DNA of 64,000 nt from Photorhabdus cinerea (GCF_011189575.1 NZ_PUJW01000019.1:1-64000); one strand, 5' to 3'; positions 25,373-35,624 are shown, counted from the stretch's first letter. A program made the numbers and translations. Notes: generated from the letters alone by a model not told the origin.

Positions 25373-25426
25373 AATGACATCTCCAGTGTGAAAAAAGTCT
25401 CGTCAGTTTAAATAATGTCGCTATAC

Positions 25427-25458
25427 TGTCAACCAATTTCAAATAAATTAGTTTACAT
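25427..25458. promoter_or_regulatory. BirA operator between bioB and bioA
   Basis: TGTCAACC, a 16-base AT-rich centre and GTTTACAT resemble the E. coli bio operator (TTGTAAACC...GGTTTACAA) at the same place between divergent bioA and bioBFCD. The biotin repressor BirA should control both directions. Confidence 0.8.
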
Positions 25459-25467
25459 GTATCCATT

Positions 25468-26739
25468 ATGATTTCTTCCGATATTGAATTTGATCTACGC
25501 CATATCTGGCATCCTTATACCTCCATGACCAAGCCACTCCCGGTTTACCCTGTTGTTAGCGCTTCTGGGGTGGAGCTGGAACTGGCTGATGGTCGTAAGC
25601 TGATAGATGGTATGTCTTCATGGTGGTCTGCCATTCATGGATATAACCATCCGGTACTGAATCAGGCAGCTAAGGCTCAGATTGATAAGATGTCTCATGT
25701 GATGTTTGGTGGAATAACTCACCCATCTGCGGTCGCACTGTGTAGGCAGTTAGTAGCGATCTCGGCACCAACGCTCGAATGTGTATTTCTGGCTGATTCA
25801 GGTTCTGTTGCGGTGGAAGTAGCGCTGAAAATGGCATTGCAATACTGGCAAGCAAAAGGTGAAAAACGTCAGCGCATTTTGACATTACGTCATGGTTATC
25901 ATGGTGACACGTTCGGCGCTATGTCTGTCTGTGATCCCGACAATTCAATACATAATCTCTACAAAGGCTATCTACCACCACATCTGTTTGCCGCATCACC
26001 TCAGTGCGGATTTGATTCTCAATGGAATGAACAAGATATCATCCCATTCCGCACTTTGCTGGAACAGTATTCCCATGAGATTGCTGCGGTGATCCTGGAA
26101 CCTGTTGTACAAGGTGCTGGGGGAATGCGGATTTATCATCCTGAATATCTACGTCAAGTCAGAACGCTCTGTGATCAGTATCAAATTCTGCTAATTGCAG
26201 ATGAAATTGCCACCGGTTTTGGTCGCACAGGAAAATTGTTTGCCTGTGAACACGCTGAAATTGAGCCGGACATTTTATGTGTAGGAAAAGCGCTGACGGG
26301 CGGCTATATGACGCTATCAGCAACGCTGACAACACGTAAGGTAGCCGATACTATCAGTAATGGTGAAGCAGGCTGTTTTATGCATGGTCCAACATTCATG
26401 GGAAATCCATTAGCGTGTGCTGTGGCAGAAGCCAATTTGAAATTGTTATTACAAAGCCCCTGGCAACAGCGAATTAAATCAATTGAAAACCAATTAAGCA
26501 CTGAGCTGATGCCACTAAAATCCCATGAAAAAGTCGCTGATGTCCGGGTATTAGGTGCCATTGGCGTGGTAGAAATGAAACAGCCGGTGAATATGGCTGC
26601 GTTACAACACCATTTTGTTGCTAAAGGTGTCTGGATTAGGCCATTTGGCAAGCTGATTTATTTGATGCCACCTTATATTATTCAGCCAGAGCAACTTTCA
26701 CGCCTGACAAAGGCGATTTCCAGTGCAATCAATTTATGA
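25468..26739 (+). CDS. bioA: Adenosylmethionine-8-amino-7-oxononanoate aminotransferase
   Basis: BioA converts KAPA to DAPA using SAM as amino donor. 423 residues with WHPYTSMT at the N-terminus, DGMSSWWSAIHGY, the PLP lysine in CVGKALTGGYMTLSAT and FMHGPTFMGNPLAC. Divergent from bioB across the BirA operator. Confidence 0.97.
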   Translation: MISSDIEFDLRHIWHPYTSMTKPLPVYPVVSASGVELELADGRKLIDGMSSWWSAIHGYNHPVLNQAAKAQIDKMSHVMFGGITHPSAVALCRQLVAISAPTLECVFLADSGSVAVEVALKMALQYWQAKGEKRQRILTLRHGYHGDTFGAMSVCDPDNSIHNLYKGYLPPHLFAASPQCGFDSQWNEQDIIPFRTLLEQYSHEIAAVILEPVVQGAGGMRIYHPEYLRQVRTLCDQYQILLIADEIATGFGRTGKLFACEHAEIEPDILCVGKALTGGYMTLSATLTTRKVADTISNGEAGCFMHGPTFMGNPLACAVAEANLKLLLQSPWQQRIKSIENQLSTELMPLKSHEKVADVRVLGAIGVVEMKQPVNMAALQHHFVAKGVWIRPFGKLIYLMPPYIIQPEQLSRLTKAISSAINL

Positions 26740-26794
26740 TTTTCCTGTTATTAAACAAATTTCCTGAAGTTACAGATAACGCATAAGTTCAGCC

Positions 26795-26844
26795 GGTGAT
26801 AATGGAACAAAAGAGCAAGCATCTGCTATCTGTCCATTATCACC
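26795..26844. other. Long hairpin between convergent bioA and pgl
   Basis: GGTGATAATGGA and TCCATTATCACC are a perfect 12-bp inverted repeat around a 26-base loop. Its site between two convergent genes suggests a transcript-end structure; there is no T-tract. Confidence 0.5.
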
Positions 26845-26853
26845 ATTAACACA

Positions 26854-27849
26854 CTAATTTATCGCCAGCACTGTTACCCACATTGGACCTTTACCGACTG
26901 GATAACGTGTTAATTCAGTCAATTTACCGGTATATTTATCAATAGATGAAACTGAGATATGGTCAGACTTCTGTCCGGATGCAATCAGGTATTTCCCACT
27001 GTGATCGATAGCAAAACCGCGTGGCTGAGTTTCAGTTTTATAATGTCCTGCCAGAGTCAGATTGAAACCGTCTGGTGAAATAATAAAATGGCTAATCAGA
27101 CTTGAGGTCCGTTCGCTGGTATAAAGGTGACGACCATCCGGTGTAAGTGTAATATGAATATCCGCGGACCACCGCACACCAGCAAAATCCTTCGGCAATG
27201 AATCGATAGTCTGAACAATCCGGTATTTCTCCCACTTGCGATAAACATCAACAGTAGCGTCCAATTCATTAATACAATAAATCACCTGCTGATTCGGGTG
27301 GAATGCCATATGACGAGGACCAGCACCCATTGCTGTAATCACTTCCTCCGCACGCTTCTCGACCAGAAAACCCTCTTCTGCCATCTCAAAAATGCGAATA
27401 TGATCTTCTTTCAGACAAGGAACCAATAACTGTTTATTATCCCAATCAATATTGGCTGAATGCGGAGCCTGTAAGCCTTCAATGACCTGAACAGGTGCAC
27501 CGACAATGCCTTGGTCATCAATTGGGTTGACACTCAGATTGTTATAACTATAGGAAGCAGAGAACAAAAAGCGGCCTTGCTTATCAGTAGAAATATGCGT
27601 CGGACTGCCTGGTATTGGTGAAATCCCTTGCTGCACTAACTCTCCATTAGCGCCAATCTGGTAAGTAACAATACTAAATTGTGGGCGAACCCCAACATAA
27701 AGGTGCTTACGATCCGGACTAACCACCATGGGTTGTACTTCTCCCGGTACATCAACTACCTGAATCAACGATAGCTCGCCCGCACTATTCAGGCTCCAAA
27801 CATGAATTTGACGACTGTTTGGACTCGCTATATAAACCACTTGTTTCAT
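26854..27849 (-). CDS. pgl: 6-phosphogluconolactonase
   Basis: Second step of the oxidative pentose phosphate pathway. A seven-bladed beta-propeller of the YbhE type, 331 residues from the ATG at 27849 (GGAG 5 bases upstream; a GTG two codons earlier is less likely), the same length as E. coli Pgl. Signature blocks MKQVVYIASPNSRQIHVW, HSANIDWD and GAGPRHMAFHP. Confidence 0.95.
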   Translation of the reverse strand: MKQVVYIASPNSRQIHVWSLNSAGELSLIQVVDVPGEVQPMVVSPDRKHLYVGVRPQFSIVTYQIGANGELVQQGISPIPGSPTHISTDKQGRFLFSASYSYNNLSVNPIDDQGIVGAPVQVIEGLQAPHSANIDWDNKQLLVPCLKEDHIRIFEMAEEGFLVEKRAEEVITAMGAGPRHMAFHPNQQVIYCINELDATVDVYRKWEKYRIVQTIDSLPKDFAGVRWSADIHITLTPDGRHLYTSERTSSLISHFIISPDGFNLTLAGHYKTETQPRGFAIDHSGKYLIASGQKSDHISVSSIDKYTGKLTELTRYPVGKGPMWVTVLAIN

Positions 27850-27999
27850 CTTCACTCCTCAATTATCCGTTACCATTTATTAACCTGTAACGACTCTTTA
27901 TTGATTTTATCGGTTAAACTCATCGCACAATTGGCTTAACTTTATTCAGTTACAGTGTAATATCTTTTACATTATATATAGTTATGAGGCTAATCTATT

Positions 28000-28818
28000 A
28001 TGTCATATCGCGTTATTGCACTGGATCTGGATGGTACATTACTGGCTCCTCAAAAGAATATCTTGCCAGAATCACTCGTTGCCGTGAATGAAGCCCGTAA
28101 AGCGGGTGTTAAGGTGCTGATTGTTACTGGCCGACATCATGTCGCTATTCACCCCTTTTATCAGGCTTTACAACTAGATACTCCTGCTATCTGCTGTAAT
28201 GGTGCTTATCTGTATGATTACCATGAAAAGAAAGTATTAGCCTCAAATCCGCTATCATCTCAGGAAGCCATAAAAGTTCTCACATACTTGCAAGGCACAG
28301 ATATTCACCGTCTGATGTATGTGGATGATGCCATGCTATATGAAGAACTGCATGACACAATTGCCCGCACTATAGCATGGTCCAATACCCTGCCTGAATC
28401 TCAACGCCCAAATATGCAGCATGTCAGTAGTTTTCAGCATGCTATTGGTGAAGTACAGTCTATCTGGAAATTTGCAACCTGTTCTCCTGATTTAGCAAAA
28501 CTGCGAGAAATTACTGAACAGATCGAAAATAATATAGGTTTGGAATGTGAATGGTCATGGTTTGATCAAGTAGATATCGCCAAAAAAGGCAACAGTAAAG
28601 GAATGCGTCTGAAACAATGGGTCGAATCGCAGGGAATGAGCATGAAAGATGTTATCGCTTTTGGTGATAATTTCAATGACCTGAGTATGCTGGAAACCGC
28701 CGGGCTTGGTGTTGCCATGGGTAATAGCGTGGATGCTGTCAAAGAGCGCGCTGATCTGGTAACTCTGGATAATACTCAGCCAGGTATTGCCGAAGTGATC
28801 CGCAAGTATATTCTTTAA
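28000..28818 (+). CDS. ybhA: HAD phosphatase YbhA
   Basis: Cof-type HAD hydrolase (subfamily IIB), 272 residues. Motif I is LDLDGTLL, motif II the Thr in IVTGRH, motif III Lys near KGNSKG and motif IV FGDNFNDLSML. In E. coli YbhA dephosphorylates pyridoxal 5'-phosphate and some sugar phosphates. Divergent from pgl, convergent with modC. Confidence 0.93.
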   Translation: MSYRVIALDLDGTLLAPQKNILPESLVAVNEARKAGVKVLIVTGRHHVAIHPFYQALQLDTPAICCNGAYLYDYHEKKVLASNPLSSQEAIKVLTYLQGTDIHRLMYVDDAMLYEELHDTIARTIAWSNTLPESQRPNMQHVSSFQHAIGEVQSIWKFATCSPDLAKLREITEQIENNIGLECEWSWFDQVDIAKKGNSKGMRLKQWVESQGMSMKDVIAFGDNFNDLSMLETAGLGVAMGNSVDAVKERADLVTLDNTQPGIAEVIRKYIL

Positions 28819-28835
28819 TTGCTTCTCTGATAACA

Positions 28836-28924
28836 ATACCCACAAAACGACACTCAGGGGCGTTCTCAATGGGAACCCCATGAGTGACAAGTGACAATCA
28901 AGTGACAATATAGTGGGTGTCCCC
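28836..28924. other. Structured spacer between ybhA and modC
   Basis: An imperfect hairpin (CACTCA...TGAGTG, 28851-28886) with inner arms GTTC/GGAAC is followed by three TGACAA repeats, and outer arms CCCAC/GTGGG enclose the whole. It could be a transcription end or a small degenerate mobile repeat. Confidence 0.4.
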
Positions 28925-28976
28925 TTTTGGAGAAACAGATGGTAGATTTGCCTCTCAAGAACAAATCTTACAATTC

Positions 28977-30041
28977 TTATAGCTGCCGATTAAGAGAAAC
29001 GCTTTTTATTTGGGCATAAAGCCACTGCCCTTGCCGCAAATTAAGTTCATCCCTTGCCCATGGAGTAATCCTTGCCCATAAGTAATGGCCACTCAACGTC
29101 AATTTAACATCTACCTGCCCATCATCATCAAAAAATTCAACCACTTTTGCCGCCAAAACATTACGGATACTGCTACCACGCGGCAACTCCAACACTAATG
29201 AAACATCTGAAGCATCTATTCTGATACGCAAATCAGTTCCCGGTTGAACATCAATTTTAGGCAGCCATAAAACCTGGTCAGCTAGCGCTACCGCAGTCAT
29301 TTCATAACGAGTATGATGTTCCACCATTGAAACATTCAGAATGCTACTGAGAGTCTCTTTTTGTAACCAAAGGCGTAGTGCATTGCTGGACCAAACTTCT
29401 TCCAATTTCCCGACAGCCCTGACTTTCCCGTTATCCATTACAATTACATTTTCAGCCAGACGAAGAATTTCATCCAGATTGTGGCTGACATACAAGATCG
29501 GAATTTTGACATCGTCAGAAAGCCTTTCAAGATAAGGCAACAATTCTCGTTTACGGGGAAGATCTAACGATGCTAGCGGCTCATCCATTAAAAGCAGCTC
29601 AGGGGCAGTCAACAAAGCCCGACCGATAGCAACCCGCTGTTTTTCACCGCCGGACAGTGTCATAGGAAAACGAGATAATAAGTGCTCAATCCCCAACAAA
29701 CTAATAATGCTATCAAATTCCGGCTTCATCACTGGAGACATACCGTATCGAAGATTACCTTTTACCCGATAATGCGGAAAAAGCCGAGCATCCTGAAAGA
29801 CATAACCTATACGGCGCTGCTCTGATGGCAAACAGATACCTTTTTCAATATCCACCAATGTATGATCATTGAGGATAACCCGCCCTTTTTGTGGATGTAT
29901 CAAGCCAGCAATAACATTTATCAGTGAAGTTTTTCCTGCACCTGAAAGGCCAAAAACAGCCGTGATACCTTCTGTTGGCAACTGAGTATTAACCTGTAAA
30001 TGCAAATCACCAAGCTGCTTTTCAAAATCCAGTTCTAACAT
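28977..30041 (-). CDS. modC: Molybdate ABC transporter ATP-binding protein
   Basis: Powers molybdate import. Walker A GLSGAGKT, signature LSGGEKQRVAIGRA, Walker B ELLLMDEPLASLD, then a C-terminal Mop/TOBE domain that senses molybdate. The ATG at 30041 gives MLELDFEKQLGDLHL as in E. coli; upstream in-frame starts overlap modB too far. It overlaps modB by 7 bases. Last gene of modABC. Confidence 0.96.
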   Translation of the reverse strand: MLELDFEKQLGDLHLQVNTQLPTEGITAVFGLSGAGKTSLINVIAGLIHPQKGRVILNDHTLVDIEKGICLPSEQRRIGYVFQDARLFPHYRVKGNLRYGMSPVMKPEFDSIISLLGIEHLLSRFPMTLSGGEKQRVAIGRALLTAPELLLMDEPLASLDLPRKRELLPYLERLSDDVKIPILYVSHNLDEILRLAENVIVMDNGKVRAVGKLEEVWSSNALRLWLQKETLSSILNVSMVEHHTRYEMTAVALADQVLWLPKIDVQPGTDLRIRIDASDVSLVLELPRGSSIRNVLAAKVVEFFDDDGQVDVKLTLSGHYLWARITPWARDELNLRQGQWLYAQIKSVSLNRQL

Positions 30042-30733
30042 GTTGCCCCCAGACGTTTCCTGCCCCAACGAGTTAACCATTCAGAAACCATCAGTGACAC
30101 CAACGCAAGAATAATCGCAATTACACATAAACGAGCCGCAGCAATTTCTGCTCCAGGCGTTTCAATCAGGGTATACATTGCCAAAGGGATTGTTCTCGTT
30201 TCACCTGGAATATTAGATACAAAAGTGATAGTTGCCCCAAACTCACCCAATGAACGAGCAAATGCCAGAATGGCACCAACAATAATACCAGGCAAAGAAA
30301 GAGGAAGTGTGATGGTAAAAAATACTCTAAACGGATTCGCCCCCAGAGTACGGGCTGCTTGTTCAAAACGTCGGTCAATACTTTCCAACGCCAGACGTAT
30401 TGCCCTGACCATCAGCGGAAAAGCAACAACAGCAGAAGCCAGCACAGCACCATGCCAACTAAATACAAAACTGATCCCAAACCAATCATATAACCATTCA
30501 CCAATAAATCCACGACGCCCCATACTGATCAGCAGTAAATATCCCACGACCACTGGCGGCAACACCAGCGGCAAGTGGATGAGGCTGTCAAGTAAGGATT
30601 TACCGGGAAACCGGAAACGAACCAAAATCCACGCCATCAAAATCCCAAATGGCAGGCTGAATAACACCGCCACACCTGAAACTTTCAGACTCAGGATAAT
30701 GGCTTGCCATTCGTATTCACTCAACATCTCCAA
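30035..30733 (-). CDS. modB: Molybdate ABC transporter permease
   Basis: Membrane channel of the molybdate importer, 232 residues with about five transmembrane helices and the EAA loop EQAARTLGANPFRVFFTITL that docks ModC. It lies 11 bases after modA. Confidence 0.96.
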   Translation of the reverse strand: MEMLSEYEWQAIILSLKVSGVAVLFSLPFGILMAWILVRFRFPGKSLLDSLIHLPLVLPPVVVGYLLLISMGRRGFIGEWLYDWFGISFVFSWHGAVLASAVVAFPLMVRAIRLALESIDRRFEQAARTLGANPFRVFFTITLPLSLPGIIVGAILAFARSLGEFGATITFVSNIPGETRTIPLAMYTLIETPGAEIAAARLCVIAIILALVSLMVSEWLTRWGRKRLGATC

Positions 30734-30744
30734 AAGATCTATTC

Positions 30745-31515
30745 CTAAAGTGGACGAAAACCGTAACGTTTGAAAATTGCCGCGGCTTCAGGGGTTTTCA
30801 AATATTCATAAAAACGGAGAACAACTGGATTATGATGATCTTTGATAATCGCCATTGGGTATTCAATCGGTTTGTGGCTCTCTTCCGGGAAAATCCCCAC
30901 AACTTTGACTTTATTACTAGCAGCTGCATCTGAACCATAAACAATACCCAATGGAGCTTCAGCACGTTCCACCAACGCCATACCACTGCGCACATTACTG
31001 GTACGAGCTAGCAGAGGATTAACCGTCTCCCATGCCCTCAAATATTGCAATGATTCTTTAGCATAGATACCAACCGGAACATGATCCGGATCACCGACCG
31101 CAAGGCGACCTCCGTTTAGTAAGGATTTCCATTTTGTCTCTTTATTAATTTCAACTTGATCGAGTTTGCTATCTTTCGGTGCAATCAGAACCAATTGATT
31201 TCCCAGAATAGTAAAACGGGTTTTATTAATAATCAGTTCCTTCCCAGAAACATAATCCATCCACTGTTGATCTGCGGAAATAAAAATATCTGCCGGAGCG
31301 CCTTGTACAATCTGACGAGCCAAAGTAGAAGATGATGCATAAGAAGCCACCACTTCACCCTTTTTCTGTTGCTTATATTGTATCAAAACACCATCAAGTG
31401 CATTGGTCAGCGAGGCAGCAGCGAATACTGTTACTTTTTCCGTAGCCCATGCCTGCCATGCTAAAGCAAAAGAAAAAACGATTCCTATCAACAGCTTGCC
31501 AAAACTCTTTTTCAT
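30745..31515 (-). CDS. modA: Periplasmic molybdate-binding protein
   Basis: Captures molybdate or tungstate in the periplasm. Sec signal peptide MKKSFGKLLIGIVFSFALAW ending at ...AWA, then mature TEKVTVFAAASLTNALD whose Ser/Ala loop binds the oxyanion; ASYASSSTLARQI adds the second Ser. The start is the ATG at 31515 behind AGGTGG. A ModE box lies about 30 bases upstream. Confidence 0.96.
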   Translation of the reverse strand: MKKSFGKLLIGIVFSFALAWQAWATEKVTVFAAASLTNALDGVLIQYKQQKKGEVVASYASSSTLARQIVQGAPADIFISADQQWMDYVSGKELIINKTRFTILGNQLVLIAPKDSKLDQVEINKETKWKSLLNGGRLAVGDPDHVPVGIYAKESLQYLRAWETVNPLLARTSNVRSGMALVERAEAPLGIVYGSDAAASNKVKVVGIFPEESHKPIEYPMAIIKDHHNPVVLRFYEYLKTPEAAAIFKRYGFRPL

Positions 31516-31545
31516 TTGTTTTCCACCTGCTATTACCAATTTGTT

Positions 31546-31569
31546 CGTTGTATATAACAAGATATAGCG
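31546..31569 (-). promoter_or_regulatory. ModE box upstream of modA
   Basis: CGTTGTATAT, a six-base centre and ATATAGCG make a 24-base imperfect dyad of the same length and form as the E. coli modA operator. Molybdate-loaded ModE would repress modABC here. Confidence 0.75.
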
Positions 31570-31699
31570 TTAAATGGAAGGCTATCCCAATATTAATCGG
31601 CAGATTGTGAGCAACTTTCACTATCTGATTTAATTTGAAGCAAAATACTATAATAACAAAATCAGGCGAATAGAAATGAACTTATTATGGTGAGCTAAA

Positions 31700-31724
31700 A
31701 CAAATTACCCGACGAACCGTCGGG
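31700..31724 (-). terminator. Terminator of acrZ
   Basis: Leftward, CCCGACGG pairs with CGTCGGG and is followed by TAATTTGTTTT. It separates acrZ from the modA promoter. Confidence 0.7.
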
Positions 31725-31763
31725 CAGTTAAAACCGTATCTGGTGTACAAAGAAATATTAGTT

Positions 31764-31898
31764 TTACTTTTCAGAATGACCAATGCGGGAAATGATATTA
31801 AACAGTTCCCCAAAGCCATAAATTAAACCTAAAATTCCGGCCGTCATTACCGGTACCATGACCAGGGCGAAAGCCATACTTTTAATCAATTCAAACAT
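31764..31898 (-). CDS. acrZ: AcrZ, small AcrAB-TolC accessory protein
   Basis: 44 residues from the ATG at 31898 (GAGG 7 bases upstream), a single amphipathic membrane helix (MFELIKSMAFALVMVPVMTA) followed by GILGLIYGFGELFNI as in E. coli AcrZ, which binds AcrB and widens drug export. In E. coli it also lies between modA and modE and is under ModE influence. A small hairpin GGCTC/GAGCC precedes its ribosome site. Confidence 0.93.
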   Translation of the reverse strand: MFELIKSMAFALVMVPVMTAGILGLIYGFGELFNIISRIGHSEK

Positions 31899-32081
31899 AA
31901 TAGCCTCACATAATGGCTCATAAAACGAGCCAACAACATAACACATTTTTAACCATAGCAAGTAATACCGCTATAATTGATATCATTCTAAACAAAGACA
32001 AACAACTATAACCGGCTAAATGTGCGCTTTTGCGAGTTAGCCAATAAAAATTTACGATTTTATTTCCTGAAAAAAACGACT

Positions 32082-32873
32082 ATGCAAGCAGAAATTCTAT
32101 TAACACTGAAATTACAACAACGGTTATTCGCCGATCCGCGGCGAATATTATTACTAAAACAGATTAAAACAACAGGTTCTATCAGTCAGGGCGCAAAACT
32201 GGCTGGTATCAGTTATAAAAGCGCCTGGGATGCCATCAATGAAATGAATCAGTTAGCAGATGAAATACTAGTAAACCGAGCTACTGGTGGCAAAGGCGGC
32301 GGCGGGGCAAACCTGACTGATTATGGTGAGAGACTGCTACAACTCTATGATTTATTGGTACAAATTCAACAGCAAGCCTTTGATGCACTGAAAGATGACA
32401 AACTGCCTCTCGATAGCCTATTAGCTGCGATTTCCCGTTTTTCTCTGCAAACCAGTGCCCGTAATCAATTTTTTGGCACAATTACTGACCGTGCCCACAA
32501 TCGGGTACAGCAACATGTCTGTATATTACTAGCAGATGGTCAAACATCACTGAATGCTGCACTGACGGAGCAAAGTGCCAATCGCCTTAGTCTGGTAAAA
32601 GGTAAGGAAGTACTGGCACTGATTAAAGCGCCTTGGGTGAAGTTAACCAAAGAGCAATCCCCTGCCAGCCATTTTGATAATGCTCTGACAGGCCAAATCA
32701 GCCAAATCGAAACCGGAGAAGAAAATACAGAAGTCATCATCGTTCTTGATGGAGGAGAAACTCTTTGCTCTATTCTGTCCAATCAAGAAGCTGACAACTT
32801 GAAACTGCACCCTAAAGATAAAATCACGGCGCTTTTTAATGCCGATCAAGTGATTATTGCAACTCTTTGCTAA
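32082..32873 (+). CDS. modE: Molybdate-responsive regulator ModE
   Basis: N-terminal winged helix (residues about 15-70, GSISQGAKLAGISYKSAWDA) binds the modA operator; two C-terminal Mop domains bind molybdate. 263 residues from the ATG at 32082 matching the E. coli start MQAEILLTLKLQQ; an earlier in-frame ATG at 32022 lacks conservation. Divergent from acrZ. Confidence 0.96.
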   Translation: MQAEILLTLKLQQRLFADPRRILLLKQIKTTGSISQGAKLAGISYKSAWDAINEMNQLADEILVNRATGGKGGGGANLTDYGERLLQLYDLLVQIQQQAFDALKDDKLPLDSLLAAISRFSLQTSARNQFFGTITDRAHNRVQQHVCILLADGQTSLNAALTEQSANRLSLVKGKEVLALIKAPWVKLTKEQSPASHFDNALTGQISQIETGEENTEVIIVLDGGETLCSILSNQEADNLKLHPKDKITALFNADQVIIATLC

Positions 32874-32960
32874 GATGTTAATCAAAAGTTAATATTGACA
32901 TTCAGCGTCATTCCGCTTATTTGTGAGAACATATTTGCGTTGCTTAAAAAGGAATAAAAG

Positions 32961-34451
32961 ATGTCTGAATTGCAAATAACGCAAGGCTGTTTCCGTTTAA
33001 GTGATACCCGTACCTTACAATTGCCATCACTGAAAATTACCTCCGGCGAAAGCTGGGCTTTTGTTGGTGCCAACGGCAGCGGAAAATCATCATTAGCCCG
33101 AGCGCTTTCAAATGAATTAGTACAACTTTCTGGTGAACGACTTTCTGATGAACGAAACTGCTCATTTCACACATGTATCCGAGTCTCTTCTGAACAATTA
33201 CAAAAACTGATTAAAGAAGAATGGCAACGCAACAACACTGATCTGTTGAGTGACGATGAAGATGATACCGGTCATACTGCGGCAGAAATTATTCAGCTTC
33301 ATCATAAAGATAATGAACTCTGTCTGGAACTGGCAAAACAGTTCGGCATTATGGATTTACTTTCCCGTCGTTTTAAATATCTCTCTACCGGTGAAACCCG
33401 AAAAACAGTGCTTTGCCAGGCGCTGATGGCTTCACCTGATTTACTCATCCTTGATGAACCTTTTGATGGTCTTGATGCATTTGCCCGTGGTCAATTTGCT
33501 GAATTACTGGAAATATTGTCATCAAAAGGAATCGTTTTAGTACTCATTCTTAACCGATTCAGTGAAATTCCCGATTTTGTTAATCAGATTGGTGTACTAG
33601 CAGATTGCCATCTGACATCTATTGGCACAAAAGAAAAAGTGATGGCAGACTCACTGGTTGCTCAACTCGTACACAGTGAAAAACTTGATGGGATACATTT
33701 GCCAGAAGTGGATGAACTCCGGATTGATGATCGATTAACACCTGATCAACCTTTGATTATTCTACGTAATGGTGTAGTTCAGTATAATGACCAGCCCATT
33801 TTATATGGACTAAACTGGCAGGTAAATCCGGGCGAACACTGGCAAATTATTGGTCAAAACGGAGCCGGAAAATCAACACTCCTCAGCCTGATTACAGGCG
33901 ATCACCCTCAAGGTTACAGTAATGAACTGATTATTTTTGGCCGTCAACGTGGTAGTGGTGAAACCATTTGGGATATCAAACGCCATATTGGCTATATCAG
34001 TAACAGCATGCATTTAGAATACCGTATTAGCATTAGTGTTCGTAATGTAATCCTGTCCGGCTTCTTCGATTCAATTGGTCTTTATCAGGCAGTATCAGAT
34101 CGTCAGCAACAACTTGCTAATGAATGGCTAGCCTTACTGGGGCTATCGGGTCAGATTGCTAACGGTCCCTTTCATAGCCTTTCATGGGGACAACAACGGC
34201 TGGTTCTGATAGCTCGCGCGTTGGTTAAACATCCTGCTTTATTGATCCTTGACGAACCTCTTCAAGGGCTTGATCCACTAAACCGTCAGCTAGTATTACG
34301 TTTCATCGATATCATGATCGCTGACGGAGATACTCAACTCCTGTTTGTTTCTCATCATCAGGAAGATGCCCCACAATGTATTACTCACCGGCTGATATTT
34401 ATTCCCGATGGTGATATATACCGCTACAAAACCGAGAAAACCTCTGATTGA
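32961..34451 (+). CDS. modF: Tandem ABC ATPase ModF (PhrA)
   Basis: 496 residues with two ATPase cores: GANGSGKSS and LSTGETRKT in the first, GQNGAGKST and LSWGQQRL in the second, with LLILDEP at each Walker B. Called photorepair protein PhrA in E. coli; its place after modE suggests a molybdate link, but its true role is unsettled. No membrane partner is encoded nearby. Confidence 0.93.
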   Translation: MSELQITQGCFRLSDTRTLQLPSLKITSGESWAFVGANGSGKSSLARALSNELVQLSGERLSDERNCSFHTCIRVSSEQLQKLIKEEWQRNNTDLLSDDEDDTGHTAAEIIQLHHKDNELCLELAKQFGIMDLLSRRFKYLSTGETRKTVLCQALMASPDLLILDEPFDGLDAFARGQFAELLEILSSKGIVLVLILNRFSEIPDFVNQIGVLADCHLTSIGTKEKVMADSLVAQLVHSEKLDGIHLPEVDELRIDDRLTPDQPLIILRNGVVQYNDQPILYGLNWQVNPGEHWQIIGQNGAGKSTLLSLITGDHPQGYSNELIIFGRQRGSGETIWDIKRHIGYISNSMHLEYRISISVRNVILSGFFDSIGLYQAVSDRQQQLANEWLALLGLSGQIANGPFHSLSWGQQRLVLIARALVKHPALLILDEPLQGLDPLNRQLVLRFIDIMIADGDTQLLFVSHHQEDAPQCITHRLIFIPDGDIYRYKTEKTSD

Positions 34452-34462
34452 TTCCTGAATTA

Positions 34463-34480
34463 CCCGTTGTTATCAACGGG
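34463..34480 (+). terminator. Weak terminator after modF
   Basis: CCCGTTG and CAACGGG pair perfectly around TTAT, 12 bases after the modF stop, with only a partial T-tail. Confidence 0.5.
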
Positions 34481-34623
34481 AATACTTATCCGACCAGTGA
34501 AAAAAGCATCGCAATTTAACCGTCATACATTATTATTTTTTGCTCACTAATAACATCTATTATCAGTTTTTGATCTGCCTTTCCGATCTCTTCTTTTAAC
34601 ATATTGAAAATAAAGGGAAACAT

Positions 34624-35451
34624 ATGATTTGGGGTTTACTTGCCATATCACTGGCGTTATTAGCTACACACCGCACGGCTGCATTTATTGTTCTACTCGC
34701 CGCTGTTATTACCGGATTTGTCACGCAAACTGTGATTTATCCGGCGATTGCCACTATTGCCATTATTTTTGTGTTAGGTGCACTACGTATCTATTTTCAG
34801 CAAAATAGCGTCATCAAAATAACCACTGAGCTGCTATTACTCGCTTTTGGTGTCGCATTATTCCTGCATCTGATTCCAGGCTTTAATAACCTGAAATATC
34901 TCGATAAAGTTCAGGCAGGTCCTCATAGTGCGCCATTTTCAATGTATTTCAACTTTGATAAGGCACTCATTCCTTTCCTGCTGTTATGTTGCATGCCTGG
35001 ATTATTCACAACAAAACCTCTGGCAAAAGTTCGGCCTTATGCATGGATAATCTTAGCTATTGCTATTCCTGTACTATTAAGCGTAGCAACGGCTCTCGGA
35101 GGACTTGCGGTTGAACTGCATATGCCACAATGGTTACCAGCATTTATTCTGGCAAATATTTTCTTCGTTTCTCTGGCAGAAGAAACGCTATTCCGTGGTT
35201 ATATCCAACAGAGGCTGAGTCAGTGGATTCATCCCTATTTTGCACTGATTATCACTGCCTTAATTTTCGGGGGCGCTCACTTCGCTGGTGGTCCATTGTT
35301 AATGATTTTCGCTACACTCGCAGGATTAATATACGGGCTGGCCTGGATGTGGAGTGGTCGCTTGTGGGTAGCTGTTGGGTTCCATTTCACACTTAATTTA
35401 GTTCATTTGTTGTTGTTCACTTACCCAATCAAACTAGTGACAGCGTTGTAA
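34624..35451 (+). CDS. CPBP/ABI family intramembrane metalloprotease
   Basis: 275 residues with about eight membrane helices. The three family motifs are present: EETLFRG (EExxxR), FGGAHF (FxxxH) and HFTLNL (HxxxN), the predicted metal and catalytic residues. Relatives cleave CAAX-like peptides, self-immunity targets or export signals; the substrate here is unknown. It stands alone between modF and gpmA, with an AAAGGGAAAC ribosome site. Confidence 0.85.
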   Translation: MIWGLLAISLALLATHRTAAFIVLLAAVITGFVTQTVIYPAIATIAIIFVLGALRIYFQQNSVIKITTELLLLAFGVALFLHLIPGFNNLKYLDKVQAGPHSAPFSMYFNFDKALIPFLLLCCMPGLFTTKPLAKVRPYAWIILAIAIPVLLSVATALGGLAVELHMPQWLPAFILANIFFVSLAEETLFRGYIQQRLSQWIHPYFALIITALIFGGAHFAGGPLLMIFATLAGLIYGLAWMWSGRLWVAVGFHFTLNLVHLLLFTYPIKLVTAL

Positions 35452-35624
35452 CACATCAAATTTACCCGATATATATTCACCAATCTGTAAAAAATTAAGG
35501 TTTTCAGGCAAATAAAGTTATCGAACAAGACTATTGATTGCTGTTGTAGTGTATAGGGCAATATAATGCGCTCAGTTATCATTTAAGTTCGGTTTTTAAA
35601 AAGTATTGATAGGAGTTTAAGCTA

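Noticed and set aside
28879..28912. TGACAA direct repeats as iterons
   Set aside because: Only three irregularly spaced copies in a short intergenic spacer, with no replication gene nearby.
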